Positions 1 to 12,180 of a DNA stretch of 64,000 nucleotides are shown here, piece by piece. The translations under genes were made by a program, and so were the position numbers. Under the pieces are notes generated by a model. That model made no database searches. It saw nothing but the letters and a program-made list of their open reading frames with translations, and had not been told where the DNA came from. The first letter of the stretch is position 1. Each line of letters opens with the position of its first letter. Source of the DNA: Lutraria lutraria (taxonomy: Eukaryota > Mollusca > Bivalvia > Venerida > Mactridae); assembly GCA_964023205.1 (NCBI GenBank), contig OZ026838.1, forward strand, positions 27,989,843-28,053,842. The letters are read 5' to 3'.

Positions 1-814
1 ATATTTTACATGGAGGTGTGTAATAAGGATTGCTTTCATATTTTAAATGGAGGTGTGTAATAAGGATTGATTTCATATTTTACATGGAGGTGTGTAATAA
101 GGATTGCTTTCATATTTTACATTGAGGTGTGTAATAAGGATTGTTTTCATATTTTACATGGAGGTGTGTAATAAGAATTGTTTTCATATTTTACATGGAG
201 GTGTGTAATAAGGTTTGATTTCATATTTTACATGGAGGTGTGTAATAAGAATTGATTTCATATTTTACATGGAGGTGTGTAATAAGGTTTGATTTCATAT
301 TTTACATTGAGGTGTGTAATAAGGATTGCTTTCATATTTTACATGGAGGTGTGTAAAAAGAATTGCTTTCATATTTTAAATGGAGGTGTGTAATAAGGAT
401 TGTTTTCATATTTTAAATGGAGGTGTGTAATAAGAATTGATTTCATATTTTACATTGAGGTGTGTAATAAGGTTTGATTTCATATTTTACATGGAGGTGT
501 GTAATAAGGATTGCTTTCATATTTTACATTGAGGTGTGTAATAAGGTTTGATTTCATATTTTACATGGAGGTGTGTAATAAGAATTGATTTCATATTTTA
601 CATTGAGGTGTGTAATAAGGTTTGATTTCATATTTTACATGGAGGTGTGTAATAAGAATTGATTTCATATTTTACATTGAGGTGTGTAATAAGGTTTGAT
701 TTCATATTTTACATGGAGGTGTGTAATAAGGATTGATTTCATATTTTACATGGAGGTGTGTAATAAGGTTTGATTTCATATTTTACATGGAGGTGTGTAA
801 TAAGGATTGATGTC
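1..814. repeat. 37-bp minisatellite, about 22 copies, cut by the left edge
   Basis: Head-to-tail units of 37 bp, each containing the core GGAGGTGTGTAATAAG followed by a variable ATTG(C/A/T)TTTCATATTTTA. Units differ at a few fixed positions (for example TACATGG against TACATTG, and GGATTG, GAATTG or GGTTTG), and variants alternate in blocks, as expected from unequal exchange. The array begins at base 1, so its full length is unknown. No open frame of note runs through it. Confidence 0.95.
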
Positions 815-2303
815 CCCTTTTTTGACTTAGCTATCAGCAGGGGCATTCGTGTCCTCCGGACACATTTCTAGTTTTAAACTTTGTTCAGATCGTAGACGCA
901 ATCTGCAGAACACATACCTTGGCTGCACCTGCTCAAGGTCATGCTTGAACTTGAAGTTGCTTGGTAGAGCTTTCGGTATAGGGTCGGGGGGGGGGGGGGC
1001 ATATGTTGTTATTTTCAAGAACAACCATCTAGATGTAGTTAACAGTGTCTAGTGTGTATGCACATGATGTATATTTTTTCTTAATTTTTTAAATTTTGGA
1101 TAGTTATTTAAAAAAGTGTGTGTTTCCGGAGACCTAACTAACTCATTCTAAACCAGTTTAATTATATTGCTTTGGCTGTATCTTTCCCCATTATTGTCAT
1201 GTTATTTCATCAATAAGTAATAGCATCTTATATTTACCTAAGCTAAAACCACCACCAACAACAGAAATCATCAAGTAACCAAAAAATAGTGTACACTTTC
1301 TTAACGTTACCGTGACTTACATAATCTCTTAAACATGTTCTTGAAGGCAAATACATGATGTTTAAAGACATTGAACCAGGAATGCGAGGCATTTGACTTA
1401 TGGACCAGAAAGTCCCCTAATTCCACAGTAGGGGGTAATAAAACAGACAGGGTCATTGATAGACTAGCACCTGTTTACATAATCTGTTACTGTATACTTA
1501 TAAAAACAAAAGCAATTTGGTCATAAACTTATTATCACTGTAAAGCAATAAAATTTATTACCCACTTTTTGACTAGGTGTCAAGTCTACAGACCGTGACC
1601 AGACTGGTTTTATCTGATTAGGGGCAATAAAACATTTTTGGGGGGGGGGGTCACTTATATAGTAGCTGTTCAATGTCTTTAAGTATATAATGGACCCGCA
1701 CCTTGCATCTGTGCATCTTGGAAATTTTGCTTTGCCACAATAGTGTGTAAAACCATGACAAATCACAATTTATTTCTAATTTTGCCAATTACCGTGCATA
1801 AAGTGCCATATAACTCAAATCAAAAAGATCTATCTGTATAAACATTGTTTTCTATGTTTTTTAGTTATACTATCATGTGTTCTTAACTTAATATATGAAA
1901 CCTGCGTAACCAAAAGTACTTGCCCAGTCTATTTTATCTGTAGGTCAGATTTTCCATTTTCGCCTCGGACAAAAAATGGTTGTTAAAGTGAACCGTCCTG
2001 TCACGTCTGTAAGAAGAGACTTATGAAGAAAAACTCGTACTGTATCTATTACTTATTCAACAATAAAACCAAACATAACTGGATATAAAATAACGCTGGT
2101 AAAAAATGTAAATTTCACATTTTGCGACATTGATGTTGCAAACAATTCCTCTGCACCTTTATTCGAAACCACGGTGATGTATTCTCTATTAATCTCAGTA
2201 TTTCAGAAATACCCGGCTACTGAGTATTATATAACATGCATTTAAATTATACACCTGATATGTACAATAATGTTTGTGCGTAATACTATTTAAAACGTGC
2301 GTT
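815..2303. other. Non-coding stretch with two long G runs
   Basis: No exon or RNA gene is recognised. It holds a 14-base G run at 986-999 and an 11-base G run at 1640-1650; both could form G-rich structure or reflect polymerase slippage. The short open frames here show no domain. Confidence 0.6.
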
Positions 2304-2873
2304 AAAGGGACATGCCCTGGAACTGAAGCGTCTCGAATATAAATCAAATTGGTATCATTTGAATGCCAAAATCAATTAATGAAAGTCCTGTAAAATATTT
2401 ACGAAATGTCCCGCTATTTGACTCAAAATACACATTTCAAGATTTATCAAACCTGCCGATTACGCCTTAGAAAATATTCGTCATTTTCTTAACTCGACCC
2501 TTTCGGGATCTGTCAAAAGCGGAAAAAATGTCAACAAACTGTGAAATGGTAAGTATTGCTCATGTCATGTTCATTGTTTGCGACATAAAGCTTATCTATC
2601 GATCAATTATAGGTAAATATCATTGTTTTGCTGCTTGAAAGGCAGCGCGCACGCTAAGTTAAATTCTCAGACGAATCGGAAATATCGTTGTCGTCAATAA
2701 AAGGCTTGTAAGCCTTTTATTTAAACCGGCATATAAATACCCACGCGTGCGTTATAGGGCCATTTTTGAAGGCACATTCTTCTTTGACTTTTCGGTAATA
2801 ATTGTTTTTACAAGTGATAAACGCATTTTTGGTGTATAAAACCCAAGACACAGCAGTTCCTGGGCATGCCTCT
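2304..2873. mobile_element. MITE-like element with GGGACATGCCC termini
   Basis: The left end AAAGGGACATGCCCTGGAAC is matched in inverted orientation by the right end AGTTCCTGGGCATGCC about 550 bp downstream. The termini resemble those of the element at 15488-15838, so the two belong to one loose family. No transposase frame is visible, which suggests a non-autonomous element. No convincing target-site duplication was found. Confidence 0.6.
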
Positions 2874-5800
2874 ACTTCATAAGAGGAAGTTTAAAATTTT
2901 CATAACTGTTAACAGGAAGTTTTAAAACCTTCATTTTAAAAAGAAGACTGACAAAAGATCTATTTATCATTTTGAAATCAACACAGTATCTGCATCAAAA
3001 TTTGTAACAAACATTTGGAAAATACTGACAAGCAACAACTCCGTGAAATATCATAAATGCAAAACATTTTCATTTCCTTACAAAATCCTCCTCAACAAAG
3101 AATAAAATTACCCAGTCCTATAGAGACTATACTTTTTGTTTATACCTTAAACACATTGCACAATTATTTGATGTATTCATTCCCTAAGCAGTCGTATTAT
3201 GTACATATACAATACATGTTAAAAATACAAACCAATGAAAAGATTACTCTTTATTAAAATGCAACATTTCATTATTGCACATAACTACTTACTGAGTGGG
3301 ACTATTCAGTCACTAAGTGCCTTTTGTTCAGTATTCAAAATTAGTATAAACGAAAATAAGTTTTGCCATTTATTTAAAAGAAATCTCCTAACTAAAATCA
3401 AACTACCCTGGAGGCGGTTTGGTCGGTTAGGTGCGTCCGAAATTACATGCAGTTGAGAGCGGGGAAATGGCCGACCTCGTTGACCATTATTAATTCATTA
3501 GTTACATCTGCAACTCTTAATACACCATTTCTTATCTCATCTGATCTGATTAGCTATGGTCAGTTTCAACCTTATCTATGGCAATTTGTTTTTTATATAA
3601 CACTTTTCATCTTTATATTGTGAAGAGAGTAATTTCAACCATTCCCAATCTATTCTGAAAGAATGTGTTAACCAAATGTCAAAATAATACAACCTAATTG
3701 GTCTATACATTTCTAGTTCATCTACCGTAGTTTTCATAGTTTTATTTTAGTTACTCATTTTATAATAAATCTTCAACGGTCATTATAATACCTATAATAT
3801 CATCATTAACCTTTGGTTCGTAACATTGTGGCCTAAAGTTGGTTGAGATTATTGGTATTATCTAAAGCAGATCTACCAAATAAAATTGTCAGGCACATTT
3901 TATTTTCGCTTCCGGCAGTACCCTCAGTACTTTGGTTTAACTAACAGTTATAATACAGCGTTATTTTAAGACCGTTTCTAAAAAAATATTTGTTTGCAAC
4001 ATTCAATAATCAAAACCCTCTTAAAGCAGTGAAACAAACCTAGTTTCAAAAAATCAAAACATATTTTTCACGTATCGATCATTCCCAAAAACCCTTTTCT
4101 GCTAGGTAGGGCTACACAAAAAAATTTAATTTCGATGTTTTTAAATTGTTTGAAGATATGTTAATTCGCATGAGACATGTGAATGAAATGTGATTTATAT
4201 TCTGAGCACATCGTAAAAATTAGATATGTTTCATAGGTCATTCTGGTCACTATAACATTCAAGTATCTTTCTGGTTCGATATCAACTTAATCACACAACA
4301 ATAAAAGGAAATGATATTAATTCTAATAACGATATTTTAATATTATTTTGCGATGGCAATCCGTCAGCATTACAAATAAATGAATTCACGATTAATTAAG
4401 TAACCACGAGAGCTAAGCGAAGAAATAACACAATTTATATTTACAATATTACAATACAGAATTAATTAAATGTGATTCGGATTTTTAAAAAAAATATATA
4501 CCTACATGAAAGAAGAGTGTCACAATATTAATATAGCTCATGAATTGCTTTGGAAGCGCCATATTTAATTAAATATTTTATCCTGTCTGTTCGTCGAAAT
4601 CTTACAATGAAATAAATTTCACCTTAGGCATGTAATTGCCGATTTTGTGAATAAACTGAAACTGAATGAAAGACGTATATCGAGCAAGAACAGAACTACC
4701 AAATAGTTAAACTTACAAGTGAAGTGTTAGAACTTTTTGTATTTATTTGTTATTAGAACTCAATTTCTTATGATTGTATGTGTATGTTGTTATCAGAATT
4801 CAAATTGTATGTATATGTTGTTAAAATTCAAATTGTTTTATACTGATGTATTACTTTAATATTTTTATAGTTTTAATATAGTATGTGAATTTATTATAAG
4901 TATATGTCTGGTTCCCGTCTCCAAACTTACAGTATTGGGGTCTGGCAAACGCTAATCAATGGTTCCTACCAAAGTGGTTTGTCACGAAAAAAAATCCATT
5001 TTTTTTCCATGTAACCCATATATACATATAGAAGGGAAAGAACTTCGACAATTCGAATTTTGCTAAGCATGTTATAAACTTCCATGTTATTGTAACACAG
5101 TACAAAGTAGTTAACTCATACGAGTCAATCATAATGCACATAGCGCAACGTGTGGGCACTTCAACACGCTAACAGAAAATTGTCAAATTTTACAAAAATA
5201 CACAGTCGTAAAAACGCAACGTGTACAGTTCTATAGCGAAACTGATACATTACAGGTAAAACTTCCTGAAATGGGTCATAACCAAACAGTATATTATATA
5301 CATGTATATTATAATTTACTAACTGCGAAGGATTTTACATCTCGGAATGCACTCTTAACGAAGAATTTGTGCTTTTTATTAGTTTGTCGGCTTCTTGTAT
5401 TTTGCTTCCTTGACTGGGGTCCAAGTTGGAATCCCAAAATGGCGTCATGTTTTTTCCTACTATGTACTATCATATGTAAAACCCAAAGCCAACTGCAATT
5501 GTTTATATAAAACATCAGAAAGGTAGGGTATTGTTTTTATTCTATTGGTGTGTCATACTCATAGTCCATTAGTGAGCAGTCCAAGGTGTGAGATTTGGGC
5601 TTGCTGCACATTTTCCACCCAGTGACATATGCTATGAAGTTGTAGAACTTAGTCCAAAGCTGGCAACAATGAGTTGGGTGGTTCCCAATGAGAAGATAAT
5701 GCTTCAAAATATGTATTGTGTATTATGCTGATGACAGGTTTGAAGGGGGACCAGTAACCACGGACAGTTTATAATTTCATAAACTTTAACATGTGTTGCT

Positions 5801-6307
5801 ATATAATTGACAGGATTACTAGTATTTTCAAATTGGTCTATGCAAACAAAACTTCCTTTTTTATTGGCAACTTTCTTTCAAATATAATGTTGAGAACTGC
5901 AGTTTTAATCTTTTTTATATGTTAAAATGCAAGATAATGGTAAATGTAATTCAATACAGGATATCGATTATAAAATAATTAGCATTTGTTTAATTAAATG
6001 ACTTATTGAAATTTATCAATTGTTGAAACTAATTGGAATACTTTATTTTACCAAGTTTGCATAATTATTATGTGTAAATTAATTTATATTGGAATTTAAC
6101 TTTAGATCTGTTTGTATAGATAGGTTGAATGACTCTGGTCTGAAAATGATAAAATATGGTTAAAACATAAATTGAGGAAAATACCATCTTTTTGTTTTAT
6201 AAATTTCCCGTAGAACAAACAACCCACAGCGGAACAGCTTGATAATCCCTATGAGGTTTTCATAGTGTACGTCTTTAGAATTTAAACCTCGTTACACTAT
6301 ACTTCAT
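2874..6307. other. AT-rich non-coding stretch
   Basis: No exon, RNA gene or clear repeat is recognised over about 3.4 kb. The open frames here are under 80 codons, show no domain, and overlap one another on both strands as chance frames do. Confidence 0.5.
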
Positions 6308-8033
6308 ATGAAATCTATATCTAGATGTAATGCAGAATGTCAGGACTGTCAGCAAACTTTTTCAAGAAAGGACGTTATGTTAAGACATCAGAAAGGTAAA
6401 CATAAGAAAGATATTAATGCGTATCCACAGATCAATGAACCATACCCGTCGCTGCCACCGCCGCGACTGCAGGGACTACTACCACTATGGCCGCCGCCAC
6501 CGCTGTGACTACCACCACCACCACTGTCGCCTCAGACTGATGAATCACTGCCGCCACCGCGGAAGAACATGGTGTTTCAACATCAGTTTACAATGATGAT
6601 TTTCGGACTCACTGCTTGTGGGAAGGCGACAATGATCAAGGTTCTACTTCAGAATTACAAAACTAGAATTAAGAGAGTAGTATGGTTGTATAAAAGATGG
6701 CAGCCAATGTATTCCGCGTTTCAAGTCTCAACAACACTGACCAAACGTGGAATCTACATGTATACAAAGCATTCCGATGATGAATTCTTCGATCCAACAA
6801 TAAACACTTTGATTATACTGGATGATTTGTACAGCGAATCAGGCAAGGATAAACGGATCACTGAGTTGTTTACCGAGGGATCCCAACACAGGTCTCTATC
6901 CGTGATTTCCATCAATCAATATTCATTTGAAACAAGGATCCGACGCAGAGGATGATTCGTCATTATTTAGTCATATCTAATAACCCAGTCGATCGGCAAG
7001 CAATGTTGACACAAGCTCGACAGATGTACCCTGGCGATAGAAACAATTTCAAGGAAGCATTTACAAAAGCTACAAAGGAACCTTAAGTATGTTTGCTTGT
7101 GGACTTCAAACCCTTTACGTCGGAAAATGACAGATTGAAATATGCTTCGGATTGGCAAGAAGAAAACCAAGAGATAAACAAAAGCGAATTGACCAATCAG
7201 ATGCAAGACTACGTGGAGGACTCTATAAAAGTCCAAGCCACTGGAAGAACAGGTCACTCATCAGTTGGAGTTCAAACCGCTGACATCGACGAAATATCAG
7301 AGCAAGAAAATACAATGACAGATAAAGCTCTGGCTTGTGATGATTGTGGACTCTTATTTGACAGTTCACACGACGTTCAGAGACACGTGAAAAGGGGATG
7401 GTGTCTAAAAAATGAACCTCCATCTAAGACGGCGAAACAAGATAATGGCGAAAACAAAAATGTTGAAGACGTTGAGGATAAACATCTATGACATCTTGCT
7501 CAAAGCTGTAGCAAAGACAGGTTCATCACGCTATATGACCAATCTATAGACAATGTAGAAAACGAAGTTAATGCTGCGCAAATGGCAGAAGAACGTTTTC
7601 ACCCGTTTTAAGATAAAAACGTCTTTGAAAGATACCAATCGTTACTGGAATTCTGTTTCCCCTAATGACAAATGATGCACATCGTGGCATAGACGAGCAA
7701 ATAAATTAATTTTGCAGTAGAGGACTGAGTTTGACATCTGCTCTGAAAAGAACCTTAAAGAAAATAAACATGCATTTGAGGATTTGAGTCGGAAGAATCA
7801 GACGGCGAAACCGAAGATAACACGAGTGGTAATGACTTGGAATAAAAGGGGTTGACATTGAGAGGGTCAATCATTTGATGCCTGAACATCGAACTCTACC
7901 AGTTTACAGACTACATGACCTGCAGGATGAAGAGATTCAAGGGACGTTTTATGAAAGAGAAATACAGAAAGTGGACTATGAACCAACTTCTAATTTTAAA
8001 ATAGACAAAATTCATAAAACACGAGTTAATTAA
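6308..8033 (+). pseudogene. Broken Polinton/adintovirus-like DNA element: zinc finger, Pro-rich linker, packaging-type ATPase, second zinc finger
   Basis: Remnant of a large DNA transposon or integrated virus. In order: a C2H2 finger (CQDCQQTF at about 6338-6400) followed by a poly-proline stretch; an in-frame stop at 6506-6508; an ATPase segment at 6569-6955 with a Walker A-like GLTACGKAT and a Walker B-like LIILDDL; a frameshift between about 6940 and 6960; then a frame running to 7491 with a stop at 7084-7086 and a second finger (CDDCGLLFD, about 7339-7410). Further stops fall at 7489-7491 and 7606-7608. A last open piece (7860-8033) looks like the C-terminal tail found with integrases of such elements. 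The Walker A loop is degenerate: the residue after GK is Ala, not Thr or Ser. With several stops and a frameshift this is a dead copy. The family call rests on layout and motifs. Confidence 0.65.
6569..6955 (+). pseudogene. Packaging-type (A32/FtsK-HerA-like) ATPase fragment
   Basis: The 128-residue open part of the element above. The P-loop region is near residues 13-21, and a hydrophobic strand ending in two Asp (LIILDDL, about residues 79-85) fits a Walker B. The following LFTEGSQHRSLSVISINQ segment fits the sensor strand after Walker B, where an Asn-Gln pair is usual. A zinc-finger plus proline-rich region lies upstream in the same frame behind one stop. The frame is lost after residue 128 and similarity continues in another frame. 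It is not expected to be functional. Confidence 0.6.
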
Positions 8034-8809
8034 ATAACAAACAAGAAATGTGTCACTGACACGTATGTCCCAGGAAAAAAGCAATTGTAACAGTCCTGTT
8101 AGCGAATAAGTTTGATGGAAATCACAAAAGAAAATGTAATAAGCATTACAAAATAGCATTAAACAAAGGGCAATAACCCTGCCAAAAATTGCCAAAGCCT
8201 GATAAAAAGCACTATGTCAATTGATAATGATCAAACTTTGATCAAAATCCTATGGAAATTGTAGGAATTGTGCACATAATCATTTTAAGGTACAATTAGT
8301 CAAAAAAGGAAATATTTCCAAAAAAACACACCGAATATAAAAAAGCTTGAAAAAGTTATTTTATTATCTACCACACTTGATTATGATCAATATGTGATAC
8401 CTGGATGAAAACCGCATGAAAAGTGTAGGAGGAGTTAAGGTCTGAAGCATTTTAAAGTAAAATTGAACAAAGGGCAATAACTTACGGAATAAAATCAGCC
8501 TGAGAATATGCGCTACAGCACTTGATACTGATCATCCTGTGACAGTGACTAGTTGCAATTACAAGAAGTGGGATGACCGGACGGACAGTGCGACCACTAG
8601 AGGCCAGCGTACCGTGGTCATAAAATAATGATGAAGAGTATAGAACTTAACATGTTTACAAAAATCTAGATTTGAAATAGAATACACATACAGGAAGACA
8701 ATCGAAACTGGAGATCTATCACTTGAGCTTGATTTATACCTCCAAACATTTCACCATACGTGCAGTAAAAATTACCAAAGGGCAAAATAACAGGCAAACC
8801 TTTACATAG
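8034..8809. repeat. Degenerate repeat region with recurring AAAGGGCAATAAC motif
   Basis: The motif AAAGGGCAATAAC occurs near 8165 and 8467, with a partial match at 8776. CACTTGAT-A-TGATCA blocks lie near 8211, 8371 and 8517. This spacing suggests old, imperfect tandem or dispersed copies. A GGATGACCGGACGGACAGTG stretch at about 8570 is of a kind common in mollusc dispersed repeats. There is no open frame of interest. Confidence 0.45.
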
Positions 8810-9065
8810 TCAGACTGTTTCATCTTCACAAAGTCTTCTGTGCCTTGACAAACTTGAGTTGTGGATATATGCCTTTCCACATTCACAGACATGCTTTCTC
8901 TTTATGCCTGGACACATGGTCGTCATGCTGCAATTTCTTCCTCATCGAAAGACCTCACTGCTGCATGTGTCCTCGTATACGACTGTCGGTCAGTTCTTAC
9001 AGCAAACGCCTTTCCACATGAATCGCATGCACATGGCTCACTTTGTCCATGGCTTATGTATCTAC
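8810..9065 (-). pseudogene. C2H2 zinc-finger fragment, frame broken
   Basis: Read on the minus strand, the region first gives a finger-like CACDSCGKAFAVRT with the following His region degenerate. A frame change and stops come next. A second finger-like segment, HVCECGKAYIHNSSLSRHRR, keeps the Cys pair, the Leu and the first His, and then ends at a stop at 8810-8812. Similarity in two frames of one strand with stops between them indicates a decayed C2H2 gene or a piece of a zinc-finger-bearing transposon. It lies 0.8 kb from the viral-like remnant, which also carries fingers, but on the other strand. Confidence 0.5.
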
Positions 9066-10009
9066 AATAATATTTAAAAAGTGCATTCTTTTGATATTCT
9101 CTTACTTATCAGCTGAGCATTTGTATTAAGAAGTAAGGTAGGCATCATATATTATTGGGTAAGTTTATAACCTGTAACGTATTAAAAAACGACTTGCACC
9201 ATCTATTTATTCAGTGCGTGCACTGAACATTAGCAGTATTAATTTCTATATAGTGAATCGGAAATATCTTCAAATAGATAGACAAATAATGTTGACTGTA
9301 CTAACCAATGACGATATTTATTTTGTGTTTCAAACAGCCAAAATGAGTAACCTGTGACAAAAGAAGTTCGCTCTGCTGAAGTAAAAGTGATCACTTTTCC
9401 GCATGCATTCGCTGGTGGTCATTGAGACAACTTTTGCTTTTATATTTCTTCCTGCGGTCCTGTTGCATCTTAATTATGAATACTTACCAAATCAGAATTG
9501 TTTTTCCGCATATACAATGTATACATTTTTTAAATTCATTACATGTATTTTCTTTCTTTTGAGCGACAAAGATTATTCCAAATGTATGTATAAAGTAGAA
9601 ATTTGTGATTTCGTGAAGTCTAGCAGAATAGCATGTGTTCCATGAAGCTTATCCTTCATAATGCATTACGTGAAGTCTAGCACTTCTGCCTTTTCTCTGG
9701 GAATTCGTGAAATCAATAACATGCTGATAATGCGAAAATAAATATTCTCAAGAAGTTTCTTTATATAACGAAGTGAATTAATTAGATTTTAGGCTTTTTG
9801 TTGCATGTTCTCCGCGATATGAATATAAAAGATAATCTCCGCGGGTATGCAAGCTTCAGTGGTCAGAAAGGTACCGATGTACGCGGACTTGAACTGACCA
9901 TATGATAGGGTTTGTTTCGGAGGTCGAGAATGGCAGTGGAAAAACCGTCACTTACCTAACCATCGCCGAACACTTGTTTTAATTATATTGATACCTTCAG
10001 CGGTTAGCA
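9066..10009. other. Non-coding stretch
   Basis: No gene or repeat is recognised. The open frame at 9403-9645 is hydrophobic and low in complexity and shows no domain. Confidence 0.4.
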
Positions 10010-10260
10010 TAGTTGTCACACATGCTCATCATTGTCTTAAGTCCGGCCATAGAGATTGACACAAGAACCATATCATCTGCAACGGTGGACAATCCAATGT
10101 TCATAACATCATACGTACACCTTCCGCAGCCACTTTTGCGTAACTCCTTAATCGGTCCAGTTATATTAATCAAATACAGCAGCGGGGATGTAACCCCACC
10201 TTGTCTTGTTCCTTAGAATACATTAAACCATTTCTATCTTAGACCTTGATAATTCAAACA
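10010..10260 (-). mobile_element. LINE reverse-transcriptase fragment
   Basis: On the minus strand the translation includes KWFNVF, a stop, then GTRQGGVTSPLLYLI. About 30 residues later comes VADDMVLVS, followed by GLKTMM. This is the order of the RQGG strand, the catalytic (F/Y)xDD box and the helix after it in non-LTR reverse transcriptases. The first residue of the catalytic box is Val rather than Phe or Tyr, and at least one stop interrupts the frame, so it is a dead scrap. The rest of the element was not recognised on either side. Confidence 0.7.
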
Positions 10261-10837
10261 TCTTATCATCATTTTATACATTGCCTGGAAAGGCTTGAAT
10301 GAAGTTCTGTCAATTTTGTTTTTCCTATATTACTTAAATATAAAACGTGGTTATTATAGTAAACTCATACCACTATAAGTACAACTTTATGTTATACACA
10401 TGTAGATACGGCTGATAATTATTACTGTCAAAGCTTTTTTTATTGTTCGTGTTTACGTGTAAACATATATGAAAACGTTGTGCGAATATATATAGAGAGT
10501 GTATTGTCATTATTTAAAAAGCACACACGTAGAATAGAACATATTTGATAGACAATGTAATTTGCTAGTTTTTACATGATATACATACACAGTGCCTGTA
10601 ATATTATTCTTACAGCTTTCCAAATAAAATTTGCTGATAAAAAACGCAATAGAAACCACATTTTTCTATGTATACACTGATATGTCATGGTCCAGTCTCA
10701 GTTCAATGTTATACTTAAAATGACGTTAGCCGAAGTTATCATAACAATATAGAGATGGTCGTTTTAGCAAAAACAAGCTTTTGATTTTGTATTTCTTAAT
10801 GTAATCATGAGCACAATTGGATAGACATTTTAATAAA
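10261..10837. other. AT-rich non-coding stretch
   Basis: Nothing recognised before the minisatellite starts. Confidence 0.4.
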
Positions 10838-11661
10838 GCCATGAACACACATAGATTCACCTATTGGAATTGGGAAGAAATTCTAACATGGCCATGAACA
10901 CACATAGATTCACCTATTGGAATTGGGAAGAAATTCTAACATGGCCATGAACACACATAGATTCACCTATTGGAATTGGGAAGAAATTCTAACATGGCCA
11001 TGAACACACATAGATTCACCTATTGGAATTGGGAAGAAATTCTAACATGGCCATGAACACACATAGATTCACCTATTGGTATTGGGAAGAAATTCTAACA
11101 TGGCCATGAACACACATAGATTCACCTATTGGTATTGGGAAGAAATTCTAACATGGCCATGAACACACATAGATTCACCTATTGGAATTGGGAAGAAATT
11201 CTAACATGGTCATGAACACACATAGATTCACCTATTGGTATTGGGAAGAAATTCTAACATGGCCATGAACACACATAGATTCACCTATTGGTATTGGGAA
11301 GAAATTCTAACATGGCCATGAACACACATAGATTCACCGATTGGTATTGGGAAGAAATTCTAACATGGCCATGAACACACATAGATTCACCTATTGGTAT
11401 TGGGAAGAAATTCTAACATGGCCATGAACACACATAGATTCACCTATTGGAATTGGGAAGAAATTCTAACATGGCCATGAACACACATAGATTCACCTAT
11501 TGAAATTTGACAGAAATTCTAACATGGCCATGGACACAAATGATTCACCTATTGAAATTTGACAGAAATTCTAACATGGCCATGGACACAAATGATTCAC
11601 CTATTGAAATTTGACAGAAACTCTAACATAGCCATGAACACAAATGATTTCACCTATTGAA
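10838..11661. repeat. 53-bp minisatellite, about 15 to 16 copies
   Basis: Units start GCCATGAACACACATAG, run through TTCACCTATTGG and end AAATTCTAACATG, with period 53. Most units are near identical. The last three form a diverged block with period 52 (GCCATGGACACAAATG and TTTGACAGAAA). The sharp change in homogeneity at about 11500 suggests recent expansion of the left part only. Confidence 0.95.
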
Positions 11662-12000
11662 AGTTTAATTAAATTTTAATGATGACAATTGTCTGTCCAA
11701 GTATATACTTTGTATTAATTAGTCTTCAACATCACAGCTAATGGCTTTTTGTGGTTATCATATTGATGTATACATTATAAGTATAGTATAGTCAGACACA
11801 TTAGAAGTAACTCATACCCACCAAGAGAATAGTGAATACATTAAGATACAAATATCTATTTGGGCAACACTGAAATGAATTCCATTTCTGATTGCTGTGG
11901 ATTGCTTCTAGACAGTTATATAGAAATATAACATTTTCGAAGCTTTACAAAGACAGTAATTTTAGTGATAATGCTGAATCGTTCCATATCTTAAATAAGT
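11662..12000. other. Non-coding stretch
   Basis: Nothing recognised. Confidence 0.4.
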
Positions 12001-12180
12001 AGTCCATCGGTAACACGCTGGGCTTCTATACTGGGAAGGTCGTGGGTTCAAATCTCGACTCCGCCTTCTTCTGATATTTTTTTATGTATGAGACCTAAAA
12101 TAGCTAGGGTACCATGCCAATGTTTAACACATTGCTTGTTAAAGAACCAGACACACGCTTCCGCATCGTATGTAGTTTCC
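12001..12180 (+). mobile_element. tRNA-derived SINE-like sequence
   Basis: Positions 12003-12068 look like a tRNA-related head: a GGTAACACGCTGG A-box-like part and a B-box GTGGGTTCAAATCTCGACT. It does not fold as a clean tRNA by eye and lacks a recognisable anticodon arm, so a SINE head is more likely than a working tRNA gene. The 3' limit is uncertain. Confidence 0.5.

Noticed and set aside
1..814. CRISPR array
   Set aside because: Direct repeats of 37 bp follow one another with no spacers, in eukaryotic DNA; it is a minisatellite.
849..1052. Cys-rich short frames at 827-1052 on both strands
   Set aside because: They overlap on opposite strands, run through the G14 tract, and show no domain.
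12001..12070. tRNA gene
   Set aside because: B box is good, but the A box, anticodon arm and acceptor stem do not pair well by eye; better read as a SINE head.
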